From Dyadobacter koreensis (GTDB lineage: Bacteria > Bacteroidota > Bacteroidia > Cytophagales > Spirosomataceae): 51,808 nucleotides of DNA. The stretch is taken from positions 1 to 51,808 of the forward strand of contig NZ_FNXY01000013.1 of assembly GCF_900108855.1 (NCBI RefSeq). Reading direction: 5' to 3'. The notes under the pieces were generated by a model. That model did not search any database. It worked only from the letters and a program-made list of their open reading frames with translations, and was not told the DNA's origin. This document shows, in pieces, positions 1 through 9,100 of this stretch; within the stretch, counting starts at the first letter, position 1; each line of letters opens with the position of its first letter. Made by a program: the position numbers and the translations under genes.

Positions 1-175
1 CATACGGAAGTAGGATCTTTTTACGATCCGCCTGCTGGATCAAAAAAGACTCGTACTCCTGTTCGCTCATGTTAAGATACTTGATAACCGTGCGCCGGTT
101 CAGTACCAGGTAACTGCTGATGTGCCGGACGGACAGACCTTCACGGTGCATTCGGTGGATTTCGAAATAAGTCAT
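1..175 (-). CDS. istA: IS21-family transposase IstA, N-terminal fragment (cut by window edge)
   Basis: The minus-strand frame from the ATG at 175 runs off the window edge, giving 58 residues. It begins MTYFEIHRMHREGLSVRHIS and continues through a region typical of the IstA helix-turn-helix (SVRHIS, LNRRTVIKYL) to an acidic stretch and ILLPY. IstA proteins start in just this way, with a short HTH that binds the multiple terminal repeats, followed outside this window by the DDE catalytic core. The transposase points away from the interrupted response regulator. Family assignment rests on these motifs and on the terminal repeats. Confidence 0.82.
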   Translation of the reverse strand, partial: MTYFEIHRMHREGLSVRHISSYLVLNRRTVIKYLNMSEQEYESFLIQQADRKKILLPY

Positions 176-234
176 AAATTTGGCTAAATACACATTCATA
201 AATGCCAGGGTTGGTAAGCCGGCAATTTAGGTGT

Positions 235-268
235 AGAAAGCTTTGGGGGCATGCCCCCAAAGCTTTCT
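235..268. other. 34-bp perfect palindrome inside the IS21 end
   Basis: Positions 235-268 read identically on both strands and are centred on GCATGC at about 249-254, with flanking AGAAAGCTTT arms. As RNA this forms a strong hairpin with almost no loop. It lies between the transposase start and the terminal repeats. This is where several insertion sequences carry a structure that blocks transcription entering from outside. It also buries the ATG at 251, so that ATG is a poor start for the downstream frame. The insulating role is inference. Confidence 0.7.
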
Positions 269-272
269 ATCT

Positions 273-342
273 GGTGCATTCTTGTTACCAATTATGGTGC
301 ACTCTTATTTACCAATCGTGGTGCATTGTTATTTACCGATCA
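273..342. repeat. Three tandem transposase-binding repeats of the IS21 end
   Basis: Three units start with GGTGCA at 273, 296 and 320. Each continues with a T-rich stretch and TTACCAAT or TTACCGAT. The spacings are 23 and 24 bp. Multiple terminal repeats of about this size are characteristic of IS21-family ends. The last unit runs into the presumed tip at 342. Confidence 0.75.
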
Positions 343-343
343 C

Positions 344-697
344 ACTAAGGGTTATTTGTTAAAAAATACTACCAAAGCAGAGCTATTACAGGCTATCCAG
401 GCAGTTCACCACGATAAGCATTATTTTAACGAATCGATTACGCAAATTCTACTGAACGATAGCCCAAGAGCCAGAAGGTCAATAACCGGTACAGGCTTAA
501 AGCCAAACCTTAGTCCTCGTGAATCGGAAGTGCTAAACCGCATTGCACAGGGATTGACTACGCAACAGATGGCCACTCAGTTGTTTGTGAGCGCAAAAGC
601 AATCGAATTCCACAGAAGCAGTCTGCTCATGAAGTTCGGTGTTCCTAATACAGCTCTACTGATAAAGACGGCTATGGAAATGCAAATGATTGATTAG
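344..697 (+). pseudogene. NarL/FixJ-type response regulator, 5' part removed by IS21 insertion
   Basis: About 118 codons remain. They begin inside the last strand and helix of a receiver domain (KGYLLKNTTKAEL, the usual end of NarL receivers) and carry a complete LuxR-type DNA-binding domain (LSPRESEVLNRIAQGLTTQQMA, then a recognition helix with AKAIEFHRSSLLMKFG). The phospho-acceptor aspartate and roughly 100 residues of receiver are missing. The frame stays open back into the insertion sequence to an ATG at 251, but that ATG lies in a palindrome and would add only translated IS repeats. The gene overlaps the downstream kinase frame or abuts it, so the two were a two-component pair. An unphosphorylatable DNA-binding remnant could still be made, but this is not shown. 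Confidence 0.8.
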
Positions 698-725
698 TTC
701 TATTTTGTCATTACACGTATTGTCC

Positions 726-2492
726 ATGAAATTTTGTTCTCCTCGATCTGGTTGGTGGATCATTCTTCTTTTCTTAGTTATCCTAACAGACGGTTTTCAA
801 TCTGTTAAGGCGCAGTCGGACACGACCTCTGTTGATAGCCTGAAAAAACAGATTAAACTGTTGGTTCAGGATCAGCATTACAGAAAGGCTGCACAGGCTT
901 ACGATTTTTTAGGCAGGCTATACCATCGGCATTACGGATACAATAAATATACGATAGACTCCTATTTCAGTAGCCTGAAATACTACAGCCTGGTGGGCGA
1001 CTCACTGGGGTATTATAATCAGTATTTGGTGATAGGAGACTATTACACCCAGGACTCTTTCATGCAGGCTTATGCCAAACAATATCTGAAAAAAGCGCAG
1101 CAGTATTTTGAGCAAACTCAAAACATGCCCAAAGTTATCGAGTGCCGATTGGGTTTTGACAATATCGCTCAACATGTTGAACCTATGCCACCCAGTTTAA
1201 AAACCCACCTGCGCGAAACAGAGAGGCTTTGCATAGAGTACAAACAACCTTATTCTCGGGCATATGCACTTAATCTGCTGGCTAATGCTTACTCTCGAGC
1301 CAAGCAGCCCGATTCTGCGTACTATTTTGCCAGTCGAAGTCTGATCATATCAAATCGGTTAAAAGTTAACTGGTTAATTGCGTTGAATCACTTTTACCTC
1401 GGCCTGGTTGAGCAGTTTAGAAATCATAGTCTGGCTGCTATTGAAGCCTACCAGAAGAGCTACGACTTATCGAAGGCTGAAAATAGTCTGGGCATGATGC
1501 GGGAATTGTCGCGGCACACAGCGGATAGCTACTCCCGTATGGGCGACTATAAAAATGCATACGAATGGTCATTAAGAATGCTCGATTTTACGGTCCAGTT
1601 TTACGCATCCGAACAAACAAAAAGTATCCGTTTGCAGGAACTGGATAGCCAGATTAAAACGCTGGCTGTTGAAAAACAACTGGTTGAAGAACAAAGTCGA
1701 AATCAAAACGTAATAAATTCTGTGTTATTTGTTGGGCTGATCATCAGTATTTTAAGCGTGTTTGCACTTGTATATTTGAGACGCCAGCAAAAATTAATTG
1801 ATCATCAGCACACAGTCATCGCCCAGCAACAAATTCGGGATTTGGAGCTTAAATCGCTCCGTGCCATGATTGAAGGTCAAGAAGGCGAACGGAGTCGGAT
1901 TGCCCGTGATCTGCATGATGGTTTAGGGATTCAACTGTCGCGAATTAAACTATTTATCGAAGCACATCAAAAAGAATTGCCTTCATCCGTCAGGGAACCC
2001 TTGACCCAGTTTCTGGATGAAGCCTGCACTGAAACCCGGCTGATCTCAAATGATCTTCGTCCCTATGCACTGTCAACTTTTGGTCTCATTCCGGCACTTG
2101 AAGATCTGGTACAAAAACTAAATCTGGTTAATAAAACAAATATGATATTAGACCACTACGGCGAAATTCCAGCTTTGGGTGATGAAGCGTCCGTGATGAT
2201 CTACCGTGTAGTGCAAGAGTTGTTAAATAATGCGCTGAAACACGCCCACGCTCAAGTAGTGATGGTCCAGCTTATGGTCAATGCAGAAACCACCCTTATT
2301 AGTGTAGATGACAATGGCGTGGGGGCTGATTTTGATAATCTGCTATCGAAAGGAAATGGTATTGCTAACATTAAGTCTCGTATTGCTTACCTTGGCGGGC
2401 ACGTCATGTGGCAAGGCGAAATTGGAAAAGGAACATCAGTTATGATTTCGTTGCCCATGCAAAAGCTGCAAAAAGCAGAAGAAGTAAGCTGA
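726..2492 (+). CDS. Membrane sensor histidine kinase with TPR-like periplasmic domain (HisKA_3/HATPase)
   Basis: From the ATG at 726 the product has 588 residues. It has a signal segment (WIILLFLVILTDGF), about 280 residues of helical TPR-like repeats rich in A/Y pairs, a short coiled coil, one membrane helix near residues 330-350, a HisKA_3 dimerisation domain with phospho-acceptor H397 in RDLHDGLG, and a HATPase_c domain with an N-box (ELLNNALKHA) and G-boxes (DDNGVG, GNGIANIKSR). This is the usual partner of NarL-type regulators in Bacteroidota. An in-frame ATG at 690 overlaps the upstream regulator, but the start at 726 puts the signal peptide at the N-terminus. With the cognate regulator truncated, the kinase may be orphaned. 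The signal sensed is unknown. Confidence 0.85.
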   Translation: MKFCSPRSGWWIILLFLVILTDGFQSVKAQSDTTSVDSLKKQIKLLVQDQHYRKAAQAYDFLGRLYHRHYGYNKYTIDSYFSSLKYYSLVGDSLGYYNQYLVIGDYYTQDSFMQAYAKQYLKKAQQYFEQTQNMPKVIECRLGFDNIAQHVEPMPPSLKTHLRETERLCIEYKQPYSRAYALNLLANAYSRAKQPDSAYYFASRSLIISNRLKVNWLIALNHFYLGLVEQFRNHSLAAIEAYQKSYDLSKAENSLGMMRELSRHTADSYSRMGDYKNAYEWSLRMLDFTVQFYASEQTKSIRLQELDSQIKTLAVEKQLVEEQSRNQNVINSVLFVGLIISILSVFALVYLRRQQKLIDHQHTVIAQQQIRDLELKSLRAMIEGQEGERSRIARDLHDGLGIQLSRIKLFIEAHQKELPSSVREPLTQFLDEACTETRLISNDLRPYALSTFGLIPALEDLVQKLNLVNKTNMILDHYGEIPALGDEASVMIYRVVQELLNNALKHAHAQVVMVQLMVNAETTLISVDDNGVGADFDNLLSKGNGIANIKSRIAYLGGHVMWQGEIGKGTSVMISLPMQKLQKAEEVS

Positions 2493-2821
2493 ATTAATCC
2501 GAAAAATGGCATGCAGTGGAAGGGTAGTCTGCTAAAATTTACCCCAATAACGGCTGGATGGGAAACCGCTTGCTAATTTTCTGGTGTTCCGATTGACCTC
2601 TTCGCCCAGCCACGCCTATCTTCAGGGCGATTGGTTGACCAAACAGAATATTCTATTTAGCCAGTTGGCCTAACACAGGTGTGCACATCAAAATGGCAAA
2701 AAAACAGTAAACCATCTTACAGCATCTGATAAATTCGAAATTATCCTAGTCGTGCACATCATCGTAGGGTACTATCTTTTTTAAGTCTCATAGCAGGAAT
2801 TGAATGTTGCCCCCTTCTCTG
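2493..2821. other. Gene-free stretch between the kinase and the mannanase promoter
   Basis: No convincing gene is seen. Short open stretches occur but carry no recognisable domain. A 10-bp direct repeat, GTGCACATCA, occurs at 2681 and 2752. No clear intrinsic terminator for the kinase gene was found. Confidence 0.5.
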
Positions 2822-2891
2822 GGGTTTTCCCTAAGTTTTGAAAAAGTAGGGTTTTCCTTAATTCATCTCTATGTAGATCGTCCTATTTTTG
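2822..2891 (+). promoter_or_regulatory. Promoter and bipartite operator of the modular GH26 unit (copy A)
   Basis: GGGTTTTCC occurs at 2822-2830 and again at 2849-2857, 27 bp apart. It is followed by a Bacteroidota -7-type box TATTTTTG (consensus TAnnTTTG) at 2884-2891. The mannanase ATG is at 2966, leaving a leader of about 65-70 bases. The same arrangement, with the same 27-bp spacing, lies before the second GH26 gene at 19908-19978. Conservation of spacing, box and sequence indicates a common regulator for the two units. The regulator itself is not identified. Confidence 0.75.
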
Positions 2892-2965
2892 CTGGATAAA
2901 ATTACATTCTTTCTACTTCCAATTTTACCTTCAAATATTATACAAACAGTTTTACCAAAAATTTT

Positions 2966-5900
2966 ATGTCGAAAATTCGAAAGCTGACAGCGATTCTCAC
3001 TCTTATTCTGATTGCTTTGTTAAGCAATAGTACAACGATGTTTGGGGCTGATCCAATTAAACTGGAAGCCGAAGCTACTCAAGGTGTCGCTCTTAACGGT
3101 GTGCAGATTGTGAATGACCAACCTGGGTATTCCGGCACGGGGTATGCCTGGGGGTTTGATGACGACAGCAACGGGGGCGATAACATGGTTTTCACCTTTT
3201 CAGCTCCGGCAGGTAGTTATCAGCTTACCATTGGCTACTACTCACCTTACGGGGATAAAAAGACCCGGCTGACAGTGAACGGTGCCAGCACCGAACACGA
3301 TTTAAAATTAACCAGTACGAATTTTGGAGCCGCCATAATAGGTTCGTTTCAACTGCTCAGCGGACAGAACTCAATTACGATTCACAAGAACTGGGGCTAC
3401 TATGGCATCGATTTCATTGTGCTGACGCCAGCATCGGTCAAACCACCCACGGTTGTCCCACTGATCAATGGGCGGGCCGAAGCCGAAGCGGGCGATCTTA
3501 TAGGCGTGGATGTGTCAGGAGCTAATCCCGGATTTTCGGGAACTGGCTACGTAACGGGCTTCGACAATGCGACAGATCAGGTAAGTATTACATTTAATGC
3601 TACCGCGGGGTTATATGATTTATCCATCGGCTACGCATCGCCCAGTGGCGACAAAGGGGTTGACTTTCAGGTAAATGATGAAAAGGGAAGTAGCACGTTA
3701 AAACAGACGCAGGGAGGATTTAGCAGCTCTGGCACCGGGAAATTTCTGTTGACCGCCGGACTAAATACCATTACCATCTACAGAGGCTGGGGTTACTTCG
3801 ATATTGACTACATTCAACTGATTCCAACAACAGCCTCCCTACCCAATAAGCCTTCAAAAATTCTGGTCGATGCGCAGGCTACGTTGTCAACAAAAGGATT
3901 GTTTTCATATCTGGTTGATCAATACGGCAGTAAAGTATTGTCAGGCCAGCAGGATGATGTCGAATATGTTTTAGAAAAAACGGGTAAAGAACCTGCTATT
4001 GGATCGTTCGACCTGATGGATTATTCGCCCAGCCGGGTTCAGTTCGGCACTTCACCCATGCGCAGCAGCGAAGCCATAATTGACTGGGCCAAGAAAGGCG
4101 AAGGCCGTGGAATTATTAGTCTGCTGTGGCACTGGAATGCGCCGACCGATCTGATCAATCAGGCACCTGATCAACTCTGGTGGCGGGGATTTTATACCGA
4201 GGCTACCACCTTCGATCTGGCGGCTGCCCTGGCAGATAAAAATGGCACCCGTTATCAACTGTTGCTTAGTGACATTGACGCCATTGCCCTGCAGCTCAAA
4301 AAATTTCAGGCGGCTGACGTACCCGTTCTTTGGCGTCCGCTGCACGAAGCTCCGGGCGGCTGGTTCTGGTGGGGAGCGAAAGGAGCGGGCCCGTTCAAGG
4401 AACTATGGCGATTGATGTACAATCGATTAACCAATTACCATCAGTTGCATAATTTGATCTGGGTATATACGGGTACCGATACGATCAATCCCGACTGGTA
4501 CCCTGGCGATCAATATGTGGATGTCGTTGGCGAAGATATTTATACGGACCCAACGGCCAACCTGAGTGGCAACTGGTCTAATGCGCAAAACCTGTTCAAC
4601 GGCAAAAAACTGATTGCATTAACCGAAACGGGTAATTTACCAAACCCTGACAAAGTTCGTGGATTTGCTACCTGGTGGTCCTGGTTTGCAGTGTGGACCG
4701 GAACGGATTACATCAAAAAACAGCCGGTTGACCGATTGATAGCGGTTTATAACGATAAGGATGTGATTACGCGGGATGAGCTTCCGAACTGGCGGCCACT
4801 TGCTACGCTAAAAGTGCAGTACCAGGATGCCGACAAAGGCAATGCCAACAACTCCGTGATCCGGCCAAATTTGATGCTCGTGAATGAAGGATCAACGCCA
4901 GTTCCATATAGTGAGCTTACGGTCCGGTATTGGTTCACGGCCGAAAATTACGCGGGAATTAATGCCTCTATTGATTATGCCCAACTAGGCGGAAATAAAA
5001 TCAAAACCAGATATGTGGCCTTGCCCAATCCACGTAACGGCGCCACTGGATATCTTGAATACAGCTTTGAGCCTTCCGCCGGAAATCTGCAGGTCGGCAA
5101 TTCAGGCGTAATCCAATCACGGTTTGTCAACAGCGATTATACAAATCTGAGCGAAACAGACGACTATTCCTATCAGGCAGCAACGAATTTTACCCTTAAC
5201 AACCGCATCACATTATACCGAACTGGTTCTGACGGTGTACCGGAATTGGTTTGGGGTATTGAGCCCGATGTGGTTCCGCCGGTCGTGAAACTGAAAGCAT
5301 TAACCCAGAACCGGAACATTGCAACAAGTAACAGCTCGATCAGTACATTTATGAGTATTGTAAATGAGGGTAATGTACCCATTTCCTACGGTGATCTATC
5401 GGTATGCTACTGGTTTACGGCCGAAGGCACCCAGGTTCTGAATTTTTTCACCGACTACGCCAAGCTAGGCAACGCCAACGTGACAGGTCAATTTTTACGC
5501 AAAGGAATTCGAAGCAATAGCGATACTTATTTGCAGCTAAAGGTTAAGCCAACAGCGGGCATGCTATACCCGGCAAGCAATACCGGCAATATTCAATATC
5601 GGATTGCCAAGGCAGACTGGTCCAAATTTAACGAGAGCAATGACTATTCATACAAGCCAGCGGCAGCAATGGATACAAACAGCCATGTGACAATCTATTA
5701 CAAAGGTCAATTGATATTTGGAACTGAACCGGCTGTGCTTAGCAGCGCACGTATGGCCACTGAAGAAAAAACCACTTCCTTACAGGTTTTAGTTCTGGGA
5801 AATCCTGTGGTTGGAGAAGATGCGCAGGTGGAAATTCGGGGTGCCGCGGGAGCTGAGGTGTGGATGTCGCTGACAACAGTAAACGGTACAACTGTATTTG

Positions 5901-6028
5901 AAAAAAAGGTAGACATGGCCAGCGTTACAGAGCGTCAGTTAATCCCTTTGGGCAAAAGCACCGGCATTTATTTACTGCGTGTCAATACGCTAAACGAGTC
6001 TTCAACCGTAAAAATTATTAAACCGTAA
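2966..6028 (+). CDS. Modular GH26 beta-mannanase: signal peptide, 2x CBM35, GH26, 2x CBM3, T9SS C-terminal domain
   Basis: This 1020-residue secreted enzyme is expected to hydrolyse beta-1,4-mannan chains outside the cell. After a signal peptide come two tandem CBM35-like modules (about 30-155 and 165-290; both have GYSGTGY near the start and a WGYxxIDxI ending). A GH26 domain follows (about 295-600), with acid/base E461 in RPLHEAPGGWFWWG and nucleophile E554 in ALTETG. Two CBM3-like modules follow (about 610-770 and 775-925; each has xRYWFTAE, a DYSY motif and a VWGxEP or FGTEP ending). The last 80 residues resemble a type IX secretion sorting domain (GIYLLRVNT, then VKIIKP). The CBMs suggest mannan and cellulose binding together. 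It heads the mannan locus, just upstream of SusC. Confidence 0.9.
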   Translation: MSKIRKLTAILTLILIALLSNSTTMFGADPIKLEAEATQGVALNGVQIVNDQPGYSGTGYAWGFDDDSNGGDNMVFTFSAPAGSYQLTIGYYSPYGDKKTRLTVNGASTEHDLKLTSTNFGAAIIGSFQLLSGQNSITIHKNWGYYGIDFIVLTPASVKPPTVVPLINGRAEAEAGDLIGVDVSGANPGFSGTGYVTGFDNATDQVSITFNATAGLYDLSIGYASPSGDKGVDFQVNDEKGSSTLKQTQGGFSSSGTGKFLLTAGLNTITIYRGWGYFDIDYIQLIPTTASLPNKPSKILVDAQATLSTKGLFSYLVDQYGSKVLSGQQDDVEYVLEKTGKEPAIGSFDLMDYSPSRVQFGTSPMRSSEAIIDWAKKGEGRGIISLLWHWNAPTDLINQAPDQLWWRGFYTEATTFDLAAALADKNGTRYQLLLSDIDAIALQLKKFQAADVPVLWRPLHEAPGGWFWWGAKGAGPFKELWRLMYNRLTNYHQLHNLIWVYTGTDTINPDWYPGDQYVDVVGEDIYTDPTANLSGNWSNAQNLFNGKKLIALTETGNLPNPDKVRGFATWWSWFAVWTGTDYIKKQPVDRLIAVYNDKDVITRDELPNWRPLATLKVQYQDADKGNANNSVIRPNLMLVNEGSTPVPYSELTVRYWFTAENYAGINASIDYAQLGGNKIKTRYVALPNPRNGATGYLEYSFEPSAGNLQVGNSGVIQSRFVNSDYTNLSETDDYSYQAATNFTLNNRITLYRTGSDGVPELVWGIEPDVVPPVVKLKALTQNRNIATSNSSISTFMSIVNEGNVPISYGDLSVCYWFTAEGTQVLNFFTDYAKLGNANVTGQFLRKGIRSNSDTYLQLKVKPTAGMLYPASNTGNIQYRIAKADWSKFNESNDYSYKPAAAMDTNSHVTIYYKGQLIFGTEPAVLSSARMATEEKTTSLQVLVLGNPVVGEDAQVEIRGAAGAEVWMSLTTVNGTTVFEKKVDMASVTERQLIPLGKSTGIYLLRVNTLNESSTVKIIKP

Positions 6029-6066
6029 CCCTTTCCTCAACCGATGCATCCGTTGGGGTAAGGGTT
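6027..6066 (+). terminator. Long intercistronic stem-loop between GH26 and SusC
   Basis: The 40 bases starting at the GH26 stop codon fold into a nearly perfect hairpin. The arms start AACCCTT and end AAGGGTT, and the apex is GATGCATC. Only a few mismatches occur. There is no long U-run, so it may act as an mRNA-processing or stability element, or a leaky terminator, rather than a strict terminator. It would allow GH26 and SusC/SusD to be expressed at different levels. Confidence 0.6.
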
Positions 6067-6107
6067 AATTCTTATCAATTCTTACCAAATCAATTCTAAA
6101 TCTAAAT

Positions 6108-9100
6108 ATGAAAGAAACTGTATTATTTGACAGAATCAATCAGTACAAAACGCTGACGTTTGGTTCACTTTTTCTGGTCGTGCTCACTGTTTGCACAGCC
6201 ATTGCCCAGGACCGGCAGATTACGGGTAAGGTAACCGAAAGCCAGGGGACCAGTGCTGTACCAGGCACCAACATTACCATCAAAGGCACCACGAGCGGTA
6301 CGGTATCTAATGCGGATGGTACGTATACAATTACCGTTAGGGATAACAACGCAACGCTGGTATTCAGTAGCGTCGGTTATACCAGTCAGGATATTGCGGT
6401 GGGTACAAAGTCGGTGATTGATGTCGATTTGGTTCCGGACACCAAAGCCCTGAATGAAGTTGTCGTAGTTGGTTATGGTACTCAGCAGCGGAAAGACATT
6501 ACCGGAGCCATCAGCTCAGTGAGTGCGGCGCAGATTGAAAAAGTACCGGTTACTACCTTGGATCAGGCACTTCAGGGCCGTTCACCAGGAGTTCAGGTGA
6601 CGAATAACGACGGCTCTCCGGGTGGTGGTGTTTCCGTTCAAATTCGCGGAACAGGTACGTTTGGTGACAATTCACCCCTCTACGTTGTGGATGGCTATCC
6701 TATCTCCGGCGGTCTCAATACTTTAAATCCCAATGATATTGCGTCGATGGAAATCCTTAAAGATGCGTCGGCAACGGCCATTTATGGCAACCGAGCTTCC
6801 AACGGGGTCGTTATCGTGACAACCAAGCGCGGCAAGCAAGGCGCATTGCAGGTGTCATTTGATGCCTACGGATCGGTGCAGGCGATTCCCGAATTATATA
6901 AGGTTCTGAATGCTCAGGATTTTGCTTCGTTTGCCACGGAGATCGCTGACAAAGAGTCCTATCCGATTTTACCGGAATGGCGCAATCCATCGACATTAAG
7001 GAACATTGACTGGCAAAAAGAAGTGTACCAAACGGGCTACCGGCAAAACTATAACTTGGCCTTACGCGGTGGCAGCGACAAGGTGCAGACCTCCCTTTCT
7101 CTGGGCTATTTTGATCAGCGCGGAACAATTAAATTTTCGAATTTTAAGCGTTATAACGGTAGTCTAAACCTGGATTACACGCCTGCCAAATGGATCAAAG
7201 TCTCAACCAGCATGAAGTATACCCGCACGGGTGGTTTCGTTGGTTTTGGTTCCGGTCAGAATGGTGTTGGTAACCTGACCAAACTTGTATCTACAATGAC
7301 GGGGAACCCGTTGACAAACCAGGTAAAAGATGCCAATGGGAATTATGGCTACTATACCAAAGGTGCCACGGCGGTTTCCGGAAGTACCAATGTCATTGCT
7401 GATCTGGAAACCACCGATCGCGAGCAGGAGTCCAATAACCTTTTGACCACAACTTATCTGGAAATTACGCCTGTTACTGGTTTGCGTCTGAAAACAAACT
7501 TTGGCTGGAACACCAGTGACGGATCGGGTTATTATTTCACGCCGACAAATGACCGGTTGCTAACACCGCCACTGGCCTTTTATTCTCAGAATGCCAGCAA
7601 CACGGCTGAGTGGTTGTGGGAAAACACAATCGCGTATAGCAAAACATTTGGCATCCATTCGATTGATTTTGTGGGCGGGGTATCAGCCCAGGAAAATAGG
7701 TACCGCCAGAGTGGTGCCAGCGGCTCCGGACTAATCAGCGACGAACTGCGCAACGTAGGGTCCATTCAGACCGTAACCCCATATGGTAATCAGCAGACCT
7801 GGTCGCTAGCCTCCCAGTTTGGCCGTTTGAGTTATAAGTTGCGTGATCGCTACATCATTACCGGTACGGTACGGCGGGATGGCTCGTCACGTTTTGGCCC
7901 GGGTAATAAGTACGGCGTATTCCCGTCTCTGTCGGTAGCGTGGCGTCTGAAAGATGAACCTTTCCTTGCGTCAGTGAATGAGGTGACTGACTTAAAGTTA
8001 CGCGGTAGCTGGGGGAAAGCGGGCAACCAGAATATCGGTCTGTTTCAGTACCAGGGCATCTATAGCTCAGGAAGCAGCCGCAACGACAATCGGGGTTATG
8101 TGTTTGGACAAACGAAAACGTATTACGATGGCCTTGTCCTGAGTGCATTGCCGAATCCGAATTTAACCTGGGAAAACCAGACGCAGTCGAACATTGGTCT
8201 TGACGCATCTTTCCTTAGTGGCCGTATCAATTTCACAGCTGATTATTACGTGCGCTCATCGAGCGGTTTTCTGCTGAACGTAAACGTGCCTAGCCAGACG
8301 GGTTTTAGTACAGCCACCCGGAACGTGGGTAGCATTCGCAATAGTGGTCTGGAATTGGGGCTGGAATACCGTGAATCGAGTAAACCTTTTAAATGGGGTA
8401 TTAATGCAAACGTCACGACGGTTAGCAATAAGATTCTAAGCTTTGCCGACGGGCTCACCTCAGTCGGTAACTTCTCCGATCTGGGTTTTCCGACCTTTGG
8501 CGGTAATCTCTGGACAACGTTTACCCAATCACAGGTCGGCGGGCAAGTGGGTGCCTTTTACGGCTTCAAATCAGCGGGAATCTTTCAGGCGCAGGATGAA
8601 ATCAATGCCCTCAATGCAGCTGCAGCTGCAAAAAATGGCGCTGGTACTTTTTATCAGGCATCCTCTACCGCGCCCGGCGACCGGCGCTTTGTCGATATTA
8701 ACGGAGATGGTCGTATTACCGACGACGACCGGGTGATCATTGGCAGCCCGATACCGAAATTCTTTGGAGGTCTAAACTTTGATGGCTCCTATGGACAGTT
8801 CGACGTTTCCATGTTCTGGTATGCATCTGTCGGGAATGACATTCTGAACTATGCGAAACGGAATCTGCAAAGTCTGGCCACCAATGGCGGCGTAGGCGTA
8901 GAGAACGTCAGCGAAGAGTTTTATCAGAATCGCTGGACGGAATCCAATCGCTCAACAACCTACGCGCGTGCTGTTCGGGATGATAAGAGCGGGAACACGC
9001 GGGTGTCGGATGCCTATGTCGAAGACGGCTCTTTCCTGCGCTTGCGGAACCTGCAAATCGGCTACACACTGCCAGCTGCATTGGTACGCAAAATTACGTC

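Larger units (their letters stand above)
1..342 (-). mobile_element. IS21-family insertion sequence, one end (rest lies outside the window)
   Basis: The segment holds the 5' part of an istA-type transposase on the minus strand and a terminal region with three direct repeats of 23-24 bp, the usual layout of an IS21-family end. The outer tip most likely ends in CA at 341-342, because the third repeat stops there and response-regulator coding sequence starts immediately after. The element has inserted into a receiver domain and separated its N-terminal part from the remainder at 344..697. The exact last base could be 342 or 344. The other end and istB are not visible. Confidence 0.8.

Noticed and set aside
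251..343. ATG at 251 as true start of the response regulator
   Set aside because: These codons are the translated insertion-sequence end and the ATG is buried in a perfect palindrome; homology begins only at about 344.
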